From Seminavis robusta (taxonomy: Eukaryota > Bacillariophyta > Bacillariophyceae > Naviculales > Naviculaceae), in the NCBI GenBank assembly GCA_903772945.1, contig CAICTM010000642.1:1-55046 (forward strand): 55,046 nucleotides of DNA, read 5' to 3'. Position 1 is the first letter of the stretch. Every line of letters starts with the position of its first letter. Shown here piece after piece: positions 49,113-55,046 of the stretch. The translations under genes and the position numbers were made by a program. The notes beneath the pieces are model-generated. The model did not search any database, was not told the origin of the DNA, and worked only from the letters and a program-made list of their open reading frames with translations.

Positions 49113-50585
49113 ATGAGTACCATGGATAAGGTCAACTCCCTGAGCTCATCTCCCAAAGGATTGTGGATGTCGGTTGTGGTATGGATGTTCCTGCTCTACC
49201 TTCAGATTCCAACAACGATGACACGAGGCTATTACAAGATTGTATTGGGCAAGAAACTGGCTCCTCCTGGACACCTTTCTCGACCAAGATTGATCCCACG
49301 AGAGGAACGTGTTGTGTTTCCTTCGCCTACCTTTGATGAGATTCTAGCCGAGATTGAAGGAGAAGAAGAAGAGGAGGAAATGGTCCCATATCCAAATGAA
49401 GACAACAATAGCACTGAGGATGAGGAGGAAGAAGAAGATCCCTGTCCGCACGGCCTGGCCTTGGTGACTGGAGCCACGGGCAGTGTGGGTAGTTTGGCCA
49501 CCAAAATGCTGCTGGAACAAGGATTCTGTGTCCGCCTCTTTGTCACTGACAGTCACAAACAAGCCAAGAAGAAACTTCAAAGCTTGTTTGATGAGAACGA
49601 CAATCACACGTCCTTTTTGGAAATGGTCGAGGGCAACTTTGGTGATGGTTCTCTCAACGATGCATTAAATTCGGTCACACACATTCTCTTTGCTGCCACC
49701 AGCCATGGAAAGTCTTGGCAGGCAGTGCATCATCACGGGGTGGCCGAATGTGCTGCGGCTGCGGCCCAAGTTGGAACCGTCCAATCCATGGTGGTAATGA
49801 GTGCCGCATGGGTCAGCAAACCGTATTCCATCGGATCCATCCTCTACAACAGTTGGTATGGAGATCTTGCCTCGGCGCGTCATTATCAAGGAGAAGATGC
49901 TCTGCGGTCCATTGCTGTGCAGCAAGAAGACTATGTGGACAGCAGCTGTTATGATGACTATGACACTGCTAGCAATCAGACCTGCACTCAACGAGTCACG
50001 GCACCACTCAACTATGCCATTCTTCGGTCTGGGCGCCTGGAGCAAGATGGAATCTATGATGACGAACAGCAGGGCATTGAACTCTCCCAAGAGGATTCCT
50101 TTGATTTCTTTGGTAAAACCGGAACAGCTCCTGGCATGAGTCATTCGCAACTGGCCCAAGCCGCCGTGGCGGCATTGCATGTGCAAGGAAGGTACACGGT
50201 CGAAGTGACCCGTGGAGAGGCTGATCCGAAGGAAACTACTACACTGTTCAACATGCTCGTTCAAGACAATGACAGCTTGTACTACGCCAACCGCACCGTC
50301 ACTGTTCAAGACGTCGAAACCGTTCATGCACAGGCAGTGGCAGACTTTTTCAACATCCTCTGGACGCTCTTTGTTGGCACCTGTCTGCTTGTATTCATTC
50401 TGGGAGTCCCACATGGCCTTTGCTTATCCATGACACTGTACATCTTTACCATTCTGCTGTGGACGTGGCTCTTGTCCGGTCGTGCCGTTTGGGACTGCCT
50501 GGAATCTGGATTGCAGCCCAGGAATGTACCCTTTGTCATGAAGATGCCGGGTTTGTCCTTGTTCATGGGAATTGATCAATCTTAA
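49113..50585 (+). CDS. Membrane-anchored NAD(P)-binding Rossmann protein
   Basis: 490 residues from ATG at 49113, one exon. A TM helix (WMSVVVWMFLLYLQI, 18-32), an acidic linker with poly-Glu (82-110) and an atypical-SDR Rossmann fold follow, with the dinucleotide motif ALVTGATGSVGSLATKML (116-133). The next motif, VTHILFAATSHG, and an active-site-like MSAAW are typical of NmrA/atypical SDR proteins, which bind NAD(P) but often lack the YxxxK dyad; I see no clean YxxxK here. Two C-terminal TM helices (FNILWTLFVGTCLLVFILG, LYIFTILLWTWLL) flank a hairpin. Plant and algal relatives act in plastids or envelopes, but no transit signal is obvious. Function unresolved. Confidence 0.7.
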   Translation: MSTMDKVNSLSSSPKGLWMSVVVWMFLLYLQIPTTMTRGYYKIVLGKKLAPPGHLSRPRLIPREERVVFPSPTFDEILAEIEGEEEEEEMVPYPNEDNNSTEDEEEEEDPCPHGLALVTGATGSVGSLATKMLLEQGFCVRLFVTDSHKQAKKKLQSLFDENDNHTSFLEMVEGNFGDGSLNDALNSVTHILFAATSHGKSWQAVHHHGVAECAAAAAQVGTVQSMVVMSAAWVSKPYSIGSILYNSWYGDLASARHYQGEDALRSIAVQQEDYVDSSCYDDYDTASNQTCTQRVTAPLNYAILRSGRLEQDGIYDDEQQGIELSQEDSFDFFGKTGTAPGMSHSQLAQAAVAALHVQGRYTVEVTRGEADPKETTTLFNMLVQDNDSLYYANRTVTVQDVETVHAQAVADFFNILWTLFVGTCLLVFILGVPHGLCLSMTLYIFTILLWTWLLSGRAVWDCLESGLQPRNVPFVMKMPGLSLFMGIDQS

Positions 50586-50913
50586 GATGTGCTCTGTATG
50601 TGGGTGTAGCATTCGTTGCAGCAGCTACAGTTCCAATCCCAACCTTCCAACCAGGCTTCCAGTTGCTCTTTCCCCACTGTTCCACAGAGCATACCGGTAG
50701 TACATTATTCTACAATCATGATAGACACTTCACAATAACTGAATTCAAGACTCTGCAAAGTTTATTCCAATTACCGTGCGATAGATTACCACGAGTTGCG
50801 CACGAGTTTTTCAGTGCTAGCACTGTTCTAGTGGCCTACTAGCAACAAAAGCTCTACTAGCAACAAGAGCTCCACGCAAAGCAGACTATAGTAGCATTAG
50901 CTCTAACAGCGTG
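50586..50913. other. Convergent 3' spacer
   Basis: 3' regions of the Rossmann protein and SepSecS; no further feature is seen. Confidence 0.4.
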
Positions 50914-52548
50914 TTATGACAAAGACGATCTTTTGGATTGCTTGTTGTTGTGTTTTTCTTGAAGAGTCTTGTCGAGTCGTAAAAAGAATTCGTCTAGTTC
51001 CTCGGTTGTCAATCCAACGGCACATGCTGCCGTCATGTAAGCATGGGGGTATCCCTCGACAGAGCTTCCAAATCCAACAAACTCGTGTCCACCCATCATT
51101 TTGGACTGTGCTCTTGGAACAACCCGGGTCCCGCTGACACATCGACTAAAGAGCATTGATCCAAACGCTGAAATGTCCTTGGCGACTGCTTTGAGATAGT
51201 CCTCCTCTCTTTCGTCGTCTGTTCGTGCCAGTGCCAGATTGTCGAGTGTAATGCCAAACGAAATGGTATTGGTAGGACATTTTAGGATTCGTTCTCCATA
51301 TTTTGTTGCCACTTGTTCCAGTCGCGTTGGAAAGGTTTGTAGCATATCTTGTCGTTTAGCGAGTATCCCCTTGTATCCATTCATTCCCATGGACAAGAGC
51401 GTAATAAATAAATCTAGAATGGGCGAAGACGACGCTCTACCAGCATATACCTTTCCGACACCTTGAACGAGTGCCTTTTGTGGTGATAACACCAGGGCTC
51501 CTCCTGAATTAGAACGTCACAAAAGTGTGAGGGGACAACAAAATGTTTTCCATGCCCGATGGTTGGAACCGGAAGCTGACAATGTGGAAAAGATGTACCA
51601 CGTACCTACTGGAACCAGAAAGTTCTTGTCTGTAGAAGACACAATGGCATCTACCCGTCCCACAACACATGCTCGATTGATTAGTTTGCAGGTTTGTGGA
51701 CATTGGAGTCCATAGGCATTGTTGATGATGTGGTTGACTCCATGTTCGGCACAAAGTGTGGCGACCTTATCCACCTGATCCGGTACACGGGGTGCAAAAC
51801 AGGATGTCGTTGTGATAATGGCCAAAACTTTTCCCTCGTGCTCCTTGATGGCAGCCTCCATGGCTTCCATATCTGTGATAACCGAATCCGAGTCCTTGTC
51901 CAGTTTGGTAGGGACCACTATACATGTCAATCCGGCCGATGTAATGGCTTTGAAACAGCTCTTTTGATCAATGCGACTCCAGAGTACAATTGTTTTTTTA
52001 TTGTCATTTTCGGCTTCTCGTATACAACTGAGTACCAGCGCCATGGTCATGCCGGTACACAACGGCAATAAGATCCCGTGGGCAGCAGGCCCCTTGGCTT
52101 TTCCATTCAATCCACTACCACGTCGAACGACATCCAGCACTAACAGGAGAGCCAGCTTGACCAAAACACTCGATCCGGCGGCTTTGGGTTGTGGCTCAGT
52201 AATATCCCCAGAACGCCCCATGCCGTGGCTGAGTCCAAAATGTCGGTGAGCCACCAAACTGGAATAGACGCGACCTTCTCGTTCTCCCACTCCACACCAT
52301 CGTGATTCCACACTTCCACCACCGCTTGTAGTGGCCTTGTTGTTGGTATCCAACGTGGACAAGAGGAAAATGAAGCTTTGGATCTGGACATCAGACCACC
52401 CTGCATCACCCAACCGTCGATTTACAAACAGAGATCGATATTGTTTGGTGGCAACCACCATGTTCGAAAAGCCAACTGTGGCATGATTCTTGGGGATCTT
52501 GAGCAATCCAAATGTCTTGGCTATTTCATCTTGGTCAAGGCTGCTCAT
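50914..52548 (-). CDS. SEPSECS: SepSecS, O-phosphoseryl-tRNA(Sec) selenium transferase
   Basis: Two exons, 52548-51606 and 51503-50914 (102-bp intron, GTACGT donor, TTCAG acceptor), give 510 residues. Conserved blocks are GVGEREGRVYSSLVAHRHFG, HGMGRSGDITEPQPKAAGSS (110-127), RIDQKSCFKAITSAG (192-206), TTTSCFAPRVPD (247-257) and the PLP-lysine motif SSTDKNFLVPVGG with K308; the intron splits that final Gly codon. Length matches the family (about 500). The enzyme converts phosphoseryl-tRNA(Sec) to selenocysteinyl-tRNA(Sec) using selenophosphate, so the organism makes selenoproteins and reads some UGA codons as Sec. The C-terminus is Lys-rich (KHNNKQSKRSS). Confidence 0.96.
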
Positions 52549-53617
52549 GTTGGTACGTAGCTTCCTCCTCTCGATGTCAAGTGGCTGGCTAGCTAACCCA
52601 GGGTAAGAATGGTTACTATGTGTTATGTGGTTGCTCGTGGCTCGTGGGCGATGGGTGGGAGTCCGGTTTGTTGGTTGTCCTTCGCAAGTTTACCGTTGGG
52701 CTGTGTTGGGCGAGAAGATGCGGACACGTGGAGTGGGTACACGTGGAGGGGTGGACACTCGTTTTACCCTGACAACATAGTTTCACCCAAATTACATATG
52801 TGCGTATGGGACATTTTCTACGGGATGTTGGAGTATTTTCTGTTACATCTGTTGGGAAAGTGTGTGGTACCCAAGGGTAGCAAATTTGTCCGTCTTCTCT
52901 GCTAGCTAGCTAACTAGACTCGTATGATCCACACTTCAGCGAAATATTTCCACATTTCTATGGTCTGCACCTCCGAGGTTGTAGGTATACCGTACGGTAT
53001 CTACGGCGGTAGCAGGATTTGCACCTCTAACAACGGTATCGGGTACCGTACCTGGTACCCGTATGCATACCGGTGGGGCAACCGTCGAATTGGCACGCTA
53101 GAGGCGTGAGTCGAGTCGAGTCCAGGGAACAATAGATTTCCTTACCATCTATTTATTGTCCGCGCCTTCAAGGCAATTTTTGGCACAAATATGCTCCACA
53201 CTTTCCGCTACTCCAGGGCAAAACATCTCCATCTCTCGCTAAGGCAAATTGAAGGCGGGGCCCAATACAGATGGTAACAGTGCTTGATGGTTCAAAACTG
53301 GTACTCTGGTTTCAGAAAGGAGATGCTGTTATTGCTCAAACGTACGCTCCGTGCATTTTAGGAACTTGAACAGCTTGCAAGTACATATCGATGATATCAG
53401 TCTACAAGGCCAAGAGCCGCATCACACGAGGAGATTGCTGAACTGTTCGTCTAAGAAGCCTCGAATGACCTTTGGTCAAGATAAGGGGCAAACAGTAGTA
53501 GGTCAAAATTTGACATAGACATGGTCTCGTCTTACAAAGGATTATGTCCAAGGTAGCAATATGGACCTTTTCCCCCAATTCAGAAGGTGAAGCTTGGATT
53601 CCAGCACAGAACAGAAA
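52549..53617. other. Intergenic region rich in TACCGTAC-type palindromes
   Basis: It includes the SepSecS promoter side. Dense GGTATACCGTACGG and GGTACCGTACC-type palindromes lie at 52985-53075 and a GCTAGCTAGCTA tract near 52903. No gene supported. Confidence 0.5.
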
Positions 53618-53785
53618 TCTAGAATCAGGACGAAAGCAAGCCACTTAGCAACTTGTCAGGCAGCCAAGCTTTCTGCCTACGTTCTTCAATTCAGAAGGTG
53701 TTTGTCATGTGCACTGTGTAATTTCGGCAGAAAGCCAACTGCCAGACAAATTGCTAAGTGGCTGACCTTCCTCGTGATCAGGACC
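53618..53785. repeat. Imperfect inverted repeat with about 45-bp loop
   Basis: GCCACTTAGCAACTTGTCAG...CTTTCTGCC at about 53640-53677 is nearly reverse-complementary to GGCAGAAAGCC...ATTGCTAAGTGGC at about 53726-53762. The pairing extends outward more weakly. The loop holds a second copy of an AATTCAGAAGGTG string seen at 53577-53589. A fold-back element or MITE remnant is possible, but no target duplication is clear. Confidence 0.6.
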
Positions 53786-54177
53786 ATTCTGTTGTAGATC
53801 AGGCCGTGCGCAATACAGAATGGTAAGAACCTTAGACTACAGAATTAGAAGAAAAATAGAGTTGAAATAATAACATACTAGGAGAGAATTAGGATTTAAA
53901 ACGTAGTGGGAACGGGTCATGGAAAATAACATATCATGACCAACACATGCTTAAATACGGGGCCTTGTACAGATTGATTCCACGTGCAACCACAACAGCA
54001 CCACTAATAGGCAAGGTCCCAACCAAAAGGTCAAGATGTACAGTTTGGAAAGTGGTGGGGGTGCAAAAATAACCAGCTGACACCCTGCAACCGAAAACAA
54101 CAGCAACAAGGGATGGATCTGTACCGAAAGGTCAAATCAGGAAGTATCAGGCCCAAAATATTCAGTGGAGCCCCCTG
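53786..54177. other. Intergenic region, no gene
   Basis: AT-rich sequence with no supported feature; it is the 3' flank of the minus-strand gene that follows. Confidence 0.4.
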
Positions 54178-55046
54178 TTAATCATCAAGGGTGCTGGCTC
54201 TCTTCCTCTTTTTGTGCTTTCGTGCCTCCTTTGCCTCGCGCTTTCGCTTCTGGGAGTCTAATTTCAGTTGATAGGTTGCCGAAGCTTGGTCATGTTTTTC
54301 GCCATAGCCTCGTCATGGCGTTTCTGAATAGTGAGGCAAAGGTACAGGTATATAGATGAGTGGCAATAATTTCAGGTATGGCGCACAGACTGTTGCACTT
54401 ACCTGCAGCATTTCAACAAACTTGGTATCAATTTCAACCAACTTGTCAAGATTCGTCTCTCGGTTGATCTTGACCTCTTCCTTGACCTCCTCAAACATGT
54501 CAATGCCTTCAGCAACCCACACACCAAACCTTTCTGGCAGAACAATTATCAGAGTATTTTCCTTGAAGCGAAAAGTACTGGGTTCCTTGCTGCTGTATGT
54601 ATGGTAGCTTCCTTGGCCCCTTCTTGCATGGCCACTTGTATAGTTCAGTCCACCTCTTTGCATTGTCAAAGACCACTAAAAATGCTTCCGTGCCAGCTGG
54701 AATCTGTATGAACTCCATCAACTTCATGAGTAGTGGGGCATAAGGTCCGGCGATGCTTCTCACCGTAGAACATGCTTTGAGGTAAAAAACAAAGGGCAAA
54801 GCTGATAATCATGACTAAGATACTATCGTGAATTTCAAATCTCAAAATAGTCTGCTTTGTACTTTACCGCGCCAGTCCACAAATAGGTAGAGCAACTCGG
54901 TTAAGAGATACAGCTCCAGAAAAGGCTTCGCACGGTTGTAACCCTCCTTGGTCTGTTTGGCGAATCCCCATCAGGAATGTCACAAGTCAAATCACGGGAG
55001 GCATTATCTTTCTTTTGATTGGGCTTCAAGAGAGGATGGGAAAGTT
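54178..55046 (-). pseudogene. Multi-exon gene relic, cut by the window edge, two frameshifts
   Basis: Entering from the right edge, exon pieces read GYNRAKPFLELYLLTELLYL up to 54868 (GTAAAGT donor), then from 54774 RSIAGPYAPLLMKLMEF to AFLVVFDNAK. There the sense jumps frame near 54665 and continues as GGLNYTSGHARRGQGSYHTY, FRFKENTLIIVLPERFGVWV and FEEVKEEVKINRETNLDKLV to a GTAAGT donor at 54402. The last exon begins at 54323 (KRHDEAMAKNMTKL), jumps frame near 54285 and ends in a basic tail (LKLDSQKRKREAKEARKHKK) at a TAA at 54178-54180. The splice signals look good but two indels break the frame. I do not recognise the family; a diatom repeat-family gene or young pseudogene is likely. Confidence 0.5.

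Overview
This window is nuclear DNA of a eukaryotic microalga, most likely a diatom. The evidence is a set of spliced genes with short GT-AG introns of about 80-155 bp, two proteins with secretory-type presequences and a Phe at the predicted cleavage site (the plastid-import signature of diatoms and other algae with secondary plastids), a FEA1/phytotransferrin-like iron protein, an algal-type secretory gene set, and a Ty3/gypsy relic. I see no bacterial operons, rRNA, CRISPR or convincing tRNA. The species is not identified.

Region by region. 1-3.6 kb: a frameshifted Ty3/gypsy element on the minus strand. 4.0-6.3 kb: a DDE-like, transposase-like gene split by an in-frame TGA. 6.8-8.5 kb: a minus-strand coding relic and a small plus-strand gene whose last codons are interrupted by a 427-bp MITE-like element with 3-bp target duplications. 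10.2 kb: a small protein ending in an eIF5A C-terminal-type domain. 10.8-14.1 kb: apparently gene-poor. 14.1-18.2 kb: an LRR-like protein, a probable mitochondrial PhoH-family ATPase and a secreted Cys-rich protein. 18.6-19.1 kb: a 67-bp minisatellite. 19.5-26.1 kb: an iron-assimilation-like surface protein (three exons), the AP-1 mu adaptin (two exons) and an inward-rectifier K+ channel (two exons). 26.1-28.5 kb: gene-poor, with a 200-bp tandem duplication. 28.5-43.1 kb: a small TM/coiled-coil protein, two paralogous secretory JmjC-type proteins, a plastid quinone-oxidoreductase-like enzyme, a thylakoid-lumen ChaN-like protein, a carbohydrate sulfotransferase, an MGST3-like MAPEG enzyme and a GT15 mannosyltransferase. 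44.1-52.5 kb: a large C2-domain scaffold, a 4-TM orphan, a membrane Rossmann protein and SepSecS of the selenocysteine pathway. 54.2-55.0 kb: a decaying multi-exon gene cut by the window edge.

The genes do not form one obvious pathway. The nearest to a theme is 29-43 kb, where several genes encode secretory-route enzymes (two lumenal JmjC-type proteins, sulfotransferase, mannosyltransferase, MAPEG). The most notable points are: the paralogous JmjC pair, in which one copy has both residues of the HxD iron motif replaced by Asn; the MITE that rewrote a gene's C-terminus; the orphan eIF5A-type C-domain; a lumenal ChaN-like protein without the family's GExH motif; a Kir channel with a Cys2His2 candidate metal site; and a C2 protein with synuclein-like 11-residue repeats.
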